From NCBI RefSeq assembly GCF_001610895.1, contig NZ_CP011273.1, forward strand, positions 496,001 to 560,000: a stretch of 64,000 bases of DNA, written 5' to 3'. The translations under genes and the position numbers were made by a program. The notes under the pieces were generated by a model. That model ran no database searches. It saw only the letters and a list, made by a program, of their open reading frames with translations, and was not told where the DNA came from. Shown in pieces: positions 27,082-37,000 of the stretch; position 1 is the first letter of the stretch, and every line of letters starts with the position of its first letter. Origin of the DNA: Planctomyces sp. SH-PL62 (GTDB lineage Bacteria; Planctomycetota; Planctomycetia; Isosphaerales; Isosphaeraceae).

Positions 27082-27360
27082 GGGTTGTTTGGGTTATCAT
27101 GCGGTGATTCGGTAGATATGTTGAGTTCGACTGTTGTGGCGCGGCGGACGCACGGGGGAAGAGGCTTCCATGCGGAGGAAGGAGATGCGCGACTGGCTCC
27201 CGCCCGTCGCGATGCTGGCGCTGTGGTCCATCCCAAACCGAGGGGGGCCGCCCCGGATGGGTGCGCCCGCCTGAATGGTCGGTCCCTGTGCGGTGTCACC
27301 GCACCCCGCCGCCGAGAGGCCGAGGACGACCGGAAGCCCGCGCCGTGCCCAGGACGCCCC

Positions 27361-27504
27361 ACCGAATCCGACGGAGGCCCCGAGGAACTCCGGCGACTCC
27401 AAGACCAGGCCCGCCACGCCTGCTTCATCGCCATCGCCGTCAAGACCGAGGTCGTCGCGAAGCCGCGATCAGTCGACGCGGCCGACGGCCACCTGGGGGA
27501 ATAA
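27361..27504 (+). pseudogene. Possible OsmC-like C-terminal remnant
   Basis: An open plus-strand frame ends at 27502-27504 with ESDGGPEELRRLQDQARHAC followed by FIAIAVKTEVVAKPRS. This resembles the last helix-strand pair of OsmC-family peroxiredoxin-like proteins, where a Cys in an ACFIANxxKTEV-type motif is conserved. No start or N-terminal domain is found upstream. The remnant ends immediately before the ribosome binding site of the PEBP gene. Short, hence uncertain; the resemblance could be fortuitous. Confidence 0.35.
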
Positions 27505-27506
27505 CC

Positions 27507-28172
27507 ATGAGATGGCCCCGTAAGGCCCGCGACGAGACGGGCGAGGTCCCCTTCGACGGACGCCGAGGGCTGCGCCATCCGAAGGGCGTCGCTGCGGCAC
27601 GTCCGCCCCTGATCGGCCTGCTGGCCCTGTTCGCCGCCCTCTCGTCCTGCGGTCGCAGGCCGCCCACCGAGTCGATCCTTCCCGAGGAACCGAACATGAA
27701 CACCATCCGCCTCCAGAGCCCGGCCTTCGCCGACGGCGGGGCCATCCCGAAGGTGCACACGTGTGACGGCGAGGACGTCTCGCCCCCGCTCGAATGGTCC
27801 GGCGTCCCGGACGCCGCGAAGTCCCTGGCCCTGGTCGTCGAGGACCCCGACGCCCCCAGGGGGACCTGGACGCATTGGGTCATCTTCGACGTCCCCGCCG
27901 GCGTCAGAGGGTTCGGGGAGGGCGTGCCGGCCCACGAGCGGGTCACGGTGGCGGCGGGCGGGGAGACCGCTCTTCAGGGCCGGAACGACTTCAAGAAGAC
28001 CGGATACGGCGGCCCCTGTCCACCGAGCGGGACCCATCGCTACATCTTCCGCCTCTTCGCCCTCGACGCCGAGTTGGGCCTTGGACCGGAGGCGACGAGG
28101 CAGGACGTACTCCGTTCGATCAAGGGCCACATCCTCGCCGAAGGAGAGTTGACGGGTCGGTATTCGAGGTGA
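27507..28172 (+). CDS. YbhB/YbcL family (PEBP, Raf kinase inhibitor-like) lipoprotein
   Basis: 221 residues from ATG 27507, preceded by GGGGGA 7 bases upstream. A lipoprotein-type signal (LIGLLALFAALSSCG, Cys near residue 49) lies after a basic stretch unusually long for a signal sequence; an internal ATG at 27696 (MNTIRLQSPAF) would give the cytoplasmic family form. The PEBP fold is seen in FADGGAIPKVHTCDGEDVSP, the ligand-pocket segment LALVVEDPDAPRGTWTHWVIFDVPA and NDFKKTGYGGPCPPSGTHRYIFRLFALD. Bacterial members bind anions or phospholipid head groups; real role unknown. Sits downstream of the gene-fragment zone and convergent with the DUF1501 gene. Confidence 0.85.
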   Translation: MRWPRKARDETGEVPFDGRRGLRHPKGVAAARPPLIGLLALFAALSSCGRRPPTESILPEEPNMNTIRLQSPAFADGGAIPKVHTCDGEDVSPPLEWSGVPDAAKSLALVVEDPDAPRGTWTHWVIFDVPAGVRGFGEGVPAHERVTVAAGGETALQGRNDFKKTGYGGPCPPSGTHRYIFRLFALDAELGLGPEATRQDVLRSIKGHILAEGELTGRYSR

Positions 28173-28318
28173 CGGTCCGCCCGCCCGGCGGCAGGAGGGC
28201 CGGGGATCGATACGCCCGACGTCTCGCTCGGCTTAAGGCCGGACGCCCAGCTTTCGGCCGACGGGACGTGACGCCGCCACGCCCGGGCGCACGGGCCCCG
28301 GCCCACGAAGCCGCTTCG

Positions 28319-29788
28319 TCAGACGAGCCCGCCGATCGGGGTCCCGAGATAGACCTGATGCGGGCGTCCTAACTCGTCCTGCCATGCGGTCGTGGGCGGG
28401 ATGCCCAGCGACCGATAGATCGTCGCGGCCAGGTCTTCCGGCGTCTGCGGGTCCGACGCCGGATACCCGCCGATCCGGTCCGACGAGCCGACCACCCGGC
28501 CCCCGGCCACGCCGCCGCCGGCCAGGAACACCGTCTGGACCCGGCCCCAGTGGTCCCGCCCCGGGAGCTTGTACGCCGAGGGGAGCGTCGAGATCCTCGG
28601 CGTGCGTCCGAACTCCCCGGCCATGACCACCAGCGTGTCGTCGAGCAGCCCGCAGCCGTCGAGGTCGTCCAGCAGCGCCGAGACCGCCCGGTCCGTCGGC
28701 GGCAGGAGGTTGTCCTTCAGGTGGGGGAAGGCGTTGCCGTGGGTGTCCCAGGTCTCGTTGTTGCCGAGGTTGACCTGCACCAGGGCGACCCCCGCCTCGA
28801 CCAGCCTGCGGGCCATCAGCAGCGACCAGCCGAAGGAGTTCCGGCCGTAGGCGTCGAGCAGCTTCGGGTCGGAGTCCGAGACGTCGAAGGCCCGCCGGAC
28901 CCCGGCGTCGGTCAGCAGGGACACGGCCGCCCGACGACGGGCGTCGAACTCCCCGGTCGAGGCCGAGGCGTCCAGGCCGGCGCGCTGGCGGTCGAGCTGG
29001 GCGAGCAGCCCCAGGCGGCCTGCGAGCCGCCCGCCGCCGAGCCCTTCGGGCAGCGTCAGGTCGGGCACATGGAACTGCTGCCGCCCTTGAGCCCTGGGGC
29101 GGTCCTGGTGGTCGAACTCATATTCCGGGAACGCCCCGTAGGCGGTCGGGTCGAACGGGGACGCCTCGACGAACCAGGGGTCCCGGCGAGGCCCCATGGC
29201 CCCGGCGAACTGGCCGGGGATGACCCGCCCCGTGGTGTGGACCAGCCGCTCGGGCAGGACGACCGCCGGGGGCAGGTTGCCCCTCGGCCCCGACACGGCC
29301 CCGACCACGGCGGCGATCGAGGGCCAGTCGGTCGGGTTCGGCTGATTGACGCTGAAGCCGGGGGGCAGGTCGGACCGCCCGGTGAGCATGACGTGGTGGC
29401 CCGCCGAGTGATCGTTGTGCGGGTGGGTCAGCGAGCGGACCATCGACCAGAGGTGGCTGCGGGCGGCCAGGAGCGGCAGGTGCTCGCAGACGTGCACGCC
29501 GGGCGTGCGGGTGGCGATGGGGCGGAACTCCCCCCGGATGTCGTCGGGGGCGTCGGGCTTGGGGTCGAAGCTGTCGTGCTGGGCCAGGCCGCCGGAGAGG
29601 AAGATGAAGATGACCGACCGCGCCGCGCCGTCCTTGACGCCGGGGGGCGACCCGGCCGCCCGGAGGGCCGCCAGGTGGTCGAGGCCGAGCCCGAGCAGGC
29701 CGACCGCCCCGGCCTGGACGGCGAACCGTCGGGTGAAGGACGGGTGCCGGGGAGTTGCGTCCGTCGGGGCCGTGCGGGGGCGAGTCAT
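28319..29788 (-). CDS. DUF1501 domain secreted protein
   Basis: 489 residues. ATG 29788 is used because GGAGGGAAG lies just upstream; the long in-frame extension beyond it has no coding character. The N-terminus carries SFTRRFAVQAGAVGLLGLGL, a twin-arginine-type export signal. DUF1501 is a sulfatase/alkaline-phosphatase-fold family frequent in planctomycetes: SVIFIFLSGGLAQHDSFDPKP near the start of the fold, HNDHSAGHHVMLTG, and late motifs VVMAGEFGRTP and GRDHWGRVQTVFLAGGG. The usual partner, a DUF1549/DUF1553 cytochrome-type protein, is not adjacent here. Possibly an extracytoplasmic hydrolase; substrate unknown. Confidence 0.93.
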   Translation of the reverse strand: MTRPRTAPTDATPRHPSFTRRFAVQAGAVGLLGLGLDHLAALRAAGSPPGVKDGAARSVIFIFLSGGLAQHDSFDPKPDAPDDIRGEFRPIATRTPGVHVCEHLPLLAARSHLWSMVRSLTHPHNDHSAGHHVMLTGRSDLPPGFSVNQPNPTDWPSIAAVVGAVSGPRGNLPPAVVLPERLVHTTGRVIPGQFAGAMGPRRDPWFVEASPFDPTAYGAFPEYEFDHQDRPRAQGRQQFHVPDLTLPEGLGGGRLAGRLGLLAQLDRQRAGLDASASTGEFDARRRAAVSLLTDAGVRRAFDVSDSDPKLLDAYGRNSFGWSLLMARRLVEAGVALVQVNLGNNETWDTHGNAFPHLKDNLLPPTDRAVSALLDDLDGCGLLDDTLVVMAGEFGRTPRISTLPSAYKLPGRDHWGRVQTVFLAGGGVAGGRVVGSSDRIGGYPASDPQTPEDLAATIYRSLGIPPTTAWQDELGRPHQVYLGTPIGGLV

Positions 29789-30284
29789 GGCTTCCCTCCT
29801 CTCCGCCGCTCCGAAGATGGCGGCATGGGCCACGGCGGTTGTCCGGCCGCCATGCCAGGCGATCGTACCCGACGACTCCGCGGCGGGCCAGGGCCGGCTC
29901 TGTCCTGGGGGCGTGTCTGGCGTCCCTCCCACCGCGACCGAACCGCCCCCGAGGCCGAGTTCTCCGCACCAAACCGCTTCGGGCCCCGCCCCGGACGATC
30001 CCTAAAAGTTGCCGCGCCGAGGATCGCTCGCTCCGGGACCTTGGCGTCCAGGGTGGCCCGGAATTTGGTCGAGGGGCGGGGCGCAAGCCGACGCAGTTCG
30101 ACGACCTTCTCGCCGCTCGCGAGCATCCGGACGAATCGGGGATGGATCGACGGCGCCGGCGAATCGCTTCCTCCGACTCGGTTGCGGCGGCCGGCGGGCC
30201 CCTCCCCTGGTGATTCGCGGAGTCGGGCGCGTTAGGCTGGACGCGTCGAAACTTGGCCCGTCGGTCCTGTCGAGGCGTCCGATC
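29789..30284. other. Divergent intergenic region, 496 bases
   Basis: Lies between the DUF1501 gene (minus) and the TIM-barrel gene (plus), so it should hold both promoters. No coding character, no clear dyad, no structured RNA that I can support. GAGG about 10 bases before ATG 30285 is the likely ribosome binding site of the plus-strand gene. Confidence 0.45.
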
Positions 30285-31229
30285 ATGCAACTGGGATTCG
30301 TGTCCGCCATCCTGCCGGAGTACTCGCTGGAGCAGGTGTTGAGCTTCGCCGCGCGGGCGGGGTTCGCAAGCGTCGAGCTGATGTGCTGGCCGCCGGGGAA
30401 GGCGGAGCGACGGTATGCGGGCGTCACCCATCTGGACGCCACGGACCTCTCGGCCGGCGCGGTCAAGGCGACGCGGGACCTGCTGAAGAAGTACGGGATC
30501 GAGGTCTCGGGCGTCGGCTACTACCCGAACCCGCTCTCGCCCGACCGCGAGGAGGCCGAGACGGCACAGGCCCACATCCGGCGCGTGATCGACCTGGCGG
30601 CGGCGCTGGGGGTGGGGCGGGCGAACACGTTCGTCGGTCGAGACTGGACGAAGTCGATCGACGACAACTGGCCGAAGTTCCTGGAAGTCTGGCGGCCGAT
30701 CATCGACCACGCCGACGCCAAGGGGGTCAAGGTCGGGATCGAGAACTGCCCGATGTCGTTCGGCGCCGACGAGTGGCCCGGCGGCAAGAACCTGGCGGTC
30801 TCGCCGGCCGTCTGGCGGCGGATGTTCGCCGACGTCCCCAGCCCCAACTTCGGGCTCAACTTCGACCCCTCGCACTTCATCCTCCAGATGATGGACTACA
30901 TCCCGCCCCTGGCCGAGTTCAAGGACCGGATCTTCCACGTCCACGCCAAGGACCTGCGCATCGACCGCGCCCGGCTGGACGACGTGGGGGTCTTCGCCCA
31001 CCCCAAGGCCTGGCACACGCCCAAGCTCCCCGGCCAGGGGGACGTCCGCTGGGGCCCCTTCTTCGCGGCGCTGGCCGATTCCGGCTACGACGGCCACGTC
31101 GCCATCGAGATGGAGGATCGGGCGTACGAGGGCTCGATGGAGGCCCGTCAGGACTCGCTGGTGATCAGCCGGCGCTTCCTGGAGCAGTTCATCATCGGCA
31201 AGCGTGGAGGCGTCGAAGCCGGCTCATGA
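30285..31229 (+). CDS. Sugar phosphate isomerase/epimerase (TIM barrel)
   Basis: 314 residues from ATG 30285. AP-endonuclease-2/xylose-isomerase-like barrel: [91 protein letters not shown] and [20 protein letters not shown]. The Glu, Asp, His and Glu in these strands are the expected metal ligands; IENCPM and FDPSHF are hallmarks of the planctomycete-rich group of sugar isomerases. Cytoplasmic; no signal. Its stop overlaps the GT2 start by four bases, suggesting coupled translation, so the product may feed a glycosyltransferase-linked process (inference). Exact substrate unknown. Confidence 0.9.
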   Translation: MQLGFVSAILPEYSLEQVLSFAARAGFASVELMCWPPGKAERRYAGVTHLDATDLSAGAVKATRDLLKKYGIEVSGVGYYPNPLSPDREEAETAQAHIRRVIDLAAALGVGRANTFVGRDWTKSIDDNWPKFLEVWRPIIDHADAKGVKVGIENCPMSFGADEWPGGKNLAVSPAVWRRMFADVPSPNFGLNFDPSHFILQMMDYIPPLAEFKDRIFHVHAKDLRIDRARLDDVGVFAHPKAWHTPKLPGQGDVRWGPFFAALADSGYDGHVAIEMEDRAYEGSMEARQDSLVISRRFLEQFIIGKRGGVEAGS

Positions 31230-32317
31230 CGACCCCTCGGCCTCCCCTCGCATCCGGCCCGGAAGACCCCGAAGAGGCGGTCGATCTGTCGGTCCTGATC
31301 CCCGTCTACAACGAGGTCGACAACGTCGGCCCGTTGTACGACGAACTCGACGCCGTGCTCCGGCCGTCCCCCTGGCGTTACGAGCTGATCTTCGTCGACG
31401 ACGGCTCGGTCGACGGCACGACCGCGAAGCTCGAAGCGATCCAGGCGCGCGACCCCGAGCACGTCCGCGCGGCGTTCCTCTGGCGCAACTGCGGCCAGAC
31501 CGCCGCGCTCTCGGCGGCGCTCGACCTGGCGCGCGGCGAGGTCCTCGTCCCCATGGACGGCGACCGCCAGAACGACCCGGCCGACATCCCCAAGCTGCTC
31601 CGGACGCTCGACCAGGGCTTCGACGTCGTCTCCGGCTGGCGGAAAGACCGGCAGGACGCGCTCTTCAGCCGCAAGATCCCGTCGAAGATCGCCAACCGGC
31701 TGGTGGCGAGGCTCTCCGGGATCCCCCTGCACGACTACGGCTGCACCCTGAAGGCGTACCGCCGTCGCGTGCTGGCCGGCGTCCGGCTCTACGGCGAAAT
31801 GCATCGATTCATCCCGATCTTCGCCGCCTGGCAAGGCGCGAAGGTCACGGAGCAGGTCGTCAACCACCGCGCCCGGACCGCCGGCAAGACCAAGTACGGG
31901 CTGGGCCGGACGTTCAACGTCGTCCTCGACCTGATTTTGATCCGGTTCCTCCAGAAGTACGCCCAGCGGCCGATCCACTTCTACGGGCGGTTCGGCCTGT
32001 GGTCGTTCGCGTCGGGCTTCCTCTGCGTCGTCGCGATGGTCTATTTCAAGTACATCTTCCCCTGGCCGGCGATCTTCTGGTCGGCTAATCTGCCGAGCAA
32101 GACGTTCGTGGAGACGCCGCTCCCCTCGCTGGCCGTCATGCTGTTCCTGGCCGGTTGCCTGAGCATCCTCCTGGGCATCCAGTCCGAACTGATCATGCGG
32201 ACCTACTACGAGTCGCAAGACAAGACGACCTATCTGCTGCGGGAGGTCCGTCAGCGATCGCCGAAGTCGGTGGAGCGGGCCACGTCGCCGGACCGGTCCC
32301 CGACCGGCGCGACGTGA
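31226..32317 (+). CDS. Family 2 glycosyltransferase with C-terminal membrane helices
   Basis: 363 residues from ATG 31226, in a four-base overlap with the isomerase gene. GT2 (GT-A fold): [22 protein letters not shown] (58-61), [17 protein letters not shown] with the metal-binding DxD-like Asp, and [11 protein letters not shown]. This resembles dolichyl/polyprenyl-phosphate sugar transferases such as ArnC/DPM1-like enzymes. Two hydrophobic segments near the end (about 262-285 and 310-335) carry it to the membrane, where it would charge a polyprenyl phosphate with a sugar. Tail is polar. The next gene, a B12-binding radical SAM protein, is 156 bases downstream on the same strand. Confidence 0.93.
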   Translation: MTTPRPPLASGPEDPEEAVDLSVLIPVYNEVDNVGPLYDELDAVLRPSPWRYELIFVDDGSVDGTTAKLEAIQARDPEHVRAAFLWRNCGQTAALSAALDLARGEVLVPMDGDRQNDPADIPKLLRTLDQGFDVVSGWRKDRQDALFSRKIPSKIANRLVARLSGIPLHDYGCTLKAYRRRVLAGVRLYGEMHRFIPIFAAWQGAKVTEQVVNHRARTAGKTKYGLGRTFNVVLDLILIRFLQKYAQRPIHFYGRFGLWSFASGFLCVVAMVYFKYIFPWPAIFWSANLPSKTFVETPLPSLAVMLFLAGCLSILLGIQSELIMRTYYESQDKTTYLLREVRQRSPKSVERATSPDRSPTGAT

Positions 32318-32473
32318 GCCGCCCGCTCGATCCGTCGGACGTTTTCGATCCGTTCCCGGTCGACGGCCGCCCCGGCGGAGGCGGAGGCGCGAGGGGCGTC
32401 GCGCCGACTTGTCCGGAGACGTCGTTCGTCCCATCACGGTTGATATTCGCATCCTCCCATCGGAAGGACGCCC

Positions 32474-34036
32474 ATGGCACGGATCTGCCTCATCAATCCT
32501 CGCTTCCAGACCTCGTTCTGGGGGTTGAATCATGCCATGCCGCTGCTGGGCAAGAAATCCAACATGCCGGTCCTGGCGCTCCCGGTCCTCGCCGGGCTGA
32601 CGCCGCCGGAGCATGAGATCGTCCTGATCGACGAGAACATCGAGGAGATCGATTTCGACGCCCTGGACTCGTTCGACATCGTCGGCCTGACCGGGATGAC
32701 CGTCCAGCGGGATCGGATGCGCGAGATCCTCGGCGAGCTGCACGCCCGGGGGATCTTCACGATCGTCGGCGGGCCCTGGGTCAGCGTGGTCGAAGGGGCC
32801 TTCGAGGGGCTGGTGGACGTCGTCTTCGTCGGCGAGGCCGAGGAGACCTGGCCCCGTTTCCTGGAGGAATGGGCCCGGGGCGAGCACCAGCCTCGCTACG
32901 AGCAGGCCGAGAAGACCGACATGGCCCGGGTCCCCATGCCGAGGTACGACCTCGTCAAGTTCCGCGAGTACGCCACCGGCTGCGTGCAGACGTCGCGCGG
33001 GTGCCCGTTCCAGTGCGAGTTCTGCGACATCATCGTCATCTTCGGCCGCCGTCCCCGGATCAAGACCCCCGAGATGGTCGTCGCGGAGATCGACGCGCAG
33101 CACCGGCTGGGCGTCCGCCTCATCTTCCTGGTGGACGACAATTTCATCGGCAACAAGAAGGCGGCCAAGGGGATCCTCCGCGCCATCATCGAATGGCAGC
33201 ACAAGAACGGCTACCCGATCGCGCTTTACACCGAGGCCTCGCTCGACCTGGCCGAGGACGACGAGCTGATGCGGCTGATGACCGAGGCGGGCCTGATCGC
33301 GGTGTTCGTCGGGATCGAGAGCCCCGACGAGGAGGCCCTGCGCGAGACCAAGAAATTCCAGAACGTCCGGGGGGGCATGCCCGCGCGGGTGCGGAAGATC
33401 CAGGACGCGGGCCTCGAAGTCTACGCCGGAATGATCGTCGGGTTCGACAACGACGACCCCTCGGTCTTCGAGCGCCAGTTCCAGTTCCTCAAGGAGACGC
33501 GGATCGTCTTCGCGATGGCCGGGATGCTGTCGGCGATCCCCAAGACCCCGCTGTACGACCGGCTGAAGGCCGAGGGGAGGCTCGACGACGCGGCGGCCGA
33601 CGACCCCCGGATCGCGACGAACGTCATCCCCCTGCACATGTCGGTGGAGCAGATGCGGGACGGCTGGATCGAGCTGATGGGACGGCTCTACGACGCGGAG
33701 AACTATTTCGAGCGGTTCGACGCCCTGTTCGTCGAGGGGCGTCTCCAGCTCGCGAGCGCGCGGATGGAGTGGCTCCGTCGTCGGCGTCCCCTCTCCTATC
33801 TGAAGATCCAGGCGCTGACGATCGGCGCCGGGGCCTGGCTGCTCGCCCGGGTCTGGCTCGACCCCCGGTCGCGGCCGTTCCGCCCCGTCTATGCGAAGTT
33901 CCTGCGGAGGCTGATCGTCGCGAGGCGGCCCCCGCGCTACCTGTTCCAGTTCGCCATGAAGTGCGCCGTCCACATCCATTTCGCGACCATGACGGAGCGC
34001 ATGGTGCGAGGCGAGTCGCGGCTGGTCAACACCTGA
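32474..34036 (+). CDS. B12-binding radical SAM protein with DUF4070
   Basis: 520 residues from ATG 32474, preceded by GGAAGGA. N-terminal cobalamin-binding Rossmann domain (residues 1-145: VLIDENIEEIDF, IVGLTGMT, FTIVGGPWVS). The radical SAM domain has CPFQCEFC, with Cys at 177, 181 and 184 binding the Fe4S4 cluster, and FLVDDNFIGNKKAA. Residues about 350-520 match DUF4070. This arrangement is that of HpnP-like hopanoid C-2 methylases and of many unspecified B12-radical SAM enzymes, so the activity could be methylation of a lipid or other hydrophobic substrate, but no hopanoid genes are near. Follows the GT2 gene. Confidence 0.9.
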   Translation: MARICLINPRFQTSFWGLNHAMPLLGKKSNMPVLALPVLAGLTPPEHEIVLIDENIEEIDFDALDSFDIVGLTGMTVQRDRMREILGELHARGIFTIVGGPWVSVVEGAFEGLVDVVFVGEAEETWPRFLEEWARGEHQPRYEQAEKTDMARVPMPRYDLVKFREYATGCVQTSRGCPFQCEFCDIIVIFGRRPRIKTPEMVVAEIDAQHRLGVRLIFLVDDNFIGNKKAAKGILRAIIEWQHKNGYPIALYTEASLDLAEDDELMRLMTEAGLIAVFVGIESPDEEALRETKKFQNVRGGMPARVRKIQDAGLEVYAGMIVGFDNDDPSVFERQFQFLKETRIVFAMAGMLSAIPKTPLYDRLKAEGRLDDAAADDPRIATNVIPLHMSVEQMRDGWIELMGRLYDAENYFERFDALFVEGRLQLASARMEWLRRRRPLSYLKIQALTIGAGAWLLARVWLDPRSRPFRPVYAKFLRRLIVARRPPRYLFQFAMKCAVHIHFATMTERMVRGESRLVNT

Positions 34037-34048
34037 CCCGGCCGCCTC

Positions 34049-37000
34049 TCAGGGCTCGACGACGGCCACGGCGCCGTCGGGCCGGCGACGGCCGTTTTCG
34101 GCGACCGAGTCGAGGATGGCGCGGAGCTGTTCGATGTCGACGGGCTTGACGAGGTGGTCGTCGAAGCCGGCCTCGCGAGAACGGCGGCGGTCCTCGGGCT
34201 GGCCCCAGCCGGTGAGGGCGACGATGGTGGTGCCGTGGAAGGCCGGGGTGGCCCGGAGCTCGGCGGCGACCGCGAAGCCGTTGCGGTCGGGGAGGCCGAG
34301 GTCCAGGAGGATCACGTCGGGCGGATACGCCGACGCCTCGGCGATGGCCTGCACGCCTGCGTAGGCGGTGTGGACCTCATGGCCGCCGAGGGCCAGCAAG
34401 CGGGAGAGGGAATTCGCCGAGTCGCGGTTGTCGTCCACCACGAGGACTCGGAGCCCGCCCGCTCGCGTGCGGTTCTCGTCGGCGCCGGGATCGCCGGGGA
34501 CGGCGGCCGGGGCCCCGGCGAGGGGGAGGCGGACGATGAAATCGCTGCCGCGGCCGATCCCCGCGCTGCGGGCGTCGATCCGACCTCCGTGCATCTCGAC
34601 CAGCCGCTTGACGATGGTCAGGCCGATTCCCAGGCCCCCCTGCGAGCGATCGAGCGATCCGTCGACCTGGGTGAACATGTCGAAGACCTTGGAGAGCATC
34701 TCAGGGGCGAGGCCGATCCCCGTGTCCCGGACGGTCACGACGGCCTCGTCCCCTTCGCGACGCGCCGCAAGCCCGATCCGGCCGCCGGGCTCGGTGTACT
34801 TGGCGGCGTTGTTGAGGAGGTTGGCGACGACCTGGGTCAGCCGCGTCGGGTCGGCGTCGAGCGGGAGCGGCTCGTCGGGGAGGGAGACGGTGAGCGAATG
34901 GCGGGCGGAGTCGATGATCTGGCGGCTGGCCTCCACGGCCCCGGAGACGATCGCCTGAAGCGTCGTCGGCTCCTTGCGGAGGCTGATCTTGCCGCTGCCG
35001 ACCCGCGCGACGTCCATCAGGTCGTCGATCAAGTGGACCATATGGCTGAGCTGCCGCGCCATCATGTCGATCGTCGTGGAGGCCGACGTGGGATCGGGAC
35101 AGTGGCGGAGGATCTCCAGGCCGGTGCGGATGGGCGCCAGGGGGTTGCGTAATTCGTGCGCCAGCGTCGCCAGGAACTCGTCCTTGCGGCGGTCGGCCTG
35201 CTGGAGCGCCTCGGAGAGCCGTTTGACGTCGTCGACGTCGGTGCTGGTCCCGAACCATCGGACGATCCGGGCCTGCGAGTCCTCGATCGGCAGGGCGCGT
35301 CCCAGGTGCCATCGGTAGGAGCCGTCGAACTCGCGGCGGAGGCGGTACTCGGTTTCGAACGGTCGGCCGGTGCGGAGGGATTCCAGCCAGATGGCGTGGG
35401 TCCGCTCTCGGTCGTCGGGGTGGATGAGGCGGGCCCAGCGGGAGTCGCCGAGGACCCCTTCAGGGGGGCTGCCGTACTGCCGCCACTGCCGGTTGGAGTA
35501 GTCGATCGCGCCGTCGGCCCTGGCGGTCCAGACGGCCTGGGGCATGGCGTCCGCGAGCTGGCGGAACCGGGCCTCGCTCTCGCGCAGGGCCTCGCGGGCG
35601 GCCACCGCGTCGGTGACGTCGACGCCGTGGACGAAGATGCCGGAGACCTCGCCGTCGGGGTCGTACATCGCCTGGAACACGAAGTTCAGGACTCGGCGGT
35701 CCGCCTCGCTCGACCCGCGGTGACGGAAACGGATCGGCGTCTCCTTGCCGACGAAGGTCTCGCCGGTGCGGTACACCTGGTCGAGCAGTTCGAAGAAGCC
35801 CTGGCCTTCCAGGTCCGGGAACGCCTCCTGGACCGGCTTGCCGATCAGGTCGCGGTTCCCGACCATCTCGCGGTACAGGGAATTGGTCAGTTCGAAGACG
35901 TGGTCCGGCCCGCGGAGGGTGCAGATGAACGCGGGGGCGTCCTGGATGAGCGACGCCAGGCGGCCTCGCTCCAGCTTGAGGCTCAGGAGCAGCCGTTCCC
36001 GCTCCTGCTCGGCCCGGATCGCCTCCGAGACGTTCTTGAAGAGGACGGCGACCTTGCGGCCCTCCATCGGCATCGCGTACAGGTCGAACCAGGCGCCCCC
36101 CAGCTTCTCGGCCCGGTCGACGAACCGGAGCGGCCGTCCGGTGGCGACGACCTGGGCGTAGGTGCGGAACCAGTGGTCGTCGTGGTCGGGCACCAGCTCG
36201 CGCATCCGCTTGCCGCGGGCTTCAACCAGCCCGGTGTGGGTCTCGAAGGCGGGGTTCGTCTCCAGGAAGGCGTAGTCGACCGCACGGCCATCCTCGTCGT
36301 AGATCATCTCGATGACGCAGAAGCCTTCGTCGATCGACTCGAACAGGGTGCGGTAGCGGCGCTCGCTGGCCTGGACCTCTCGCTCGGCGCGCTTCCGTTC
36401 CGTGACGTCGCGGGCGATGCAGGAGATCCGCTCGGGGGAGCCGTCGGCGGCGAGCAGCGGGGAGAGGTGGACCTCCCAATCCCTCGGGGCGCCGCGCAGG
36501 GTCGGGCCGGGCCCCGCGAAGCGGGCGACGCCCCCTTGCGCCGCCTTGCGGACGGCCTCGCGGACCGTCGCCCGCATCGCCTCGGGCCAGAGCGAGGCCC
36601 ACTCCCGGCCTCGCAACGACTCGAAATCCTCGGCTTCCATGAGGCGACGGCCGTAGTCGTTCATGGCGAGAAGGCGGCCCTCCGGGTCCAGCATCTCCAG
36701 CCGATCGACGCTGCCGCCGACGAGCTTTCGGTTCAGCTCCTCGGATTGGTGCAACGCCGCCTCGGCGGCGAGCCGCTCGCCCACGTCCCGGAAGCTCAGG
36801 ACGACCCCGGCCGTACTCGACTCGTCCCGGATCGGCGCGGCGCTCCCCTCGACCGGGCGCTCAACCCCGTCGCGGCCGAGCAGCACCCCCCGGATCTCCT
36901 GGACGCCCCGTCTCGCGTCGCCGACCCAGGAGGCCGGCTCCCCCTCGACCCGCAGGCTGAAGACCTCGTCGATCGGCCGGTCCTGGGCCTCGGGCGCGGG

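Noticed and set aside
27097-27417. Possible minus-strand lipoprotein frame (106 codons)
   Set aside because: It has a lipobox-like SAAGCG string, but the rest is disordered, and it overlaps the OsmC-like remnant in antisense; not convincing.
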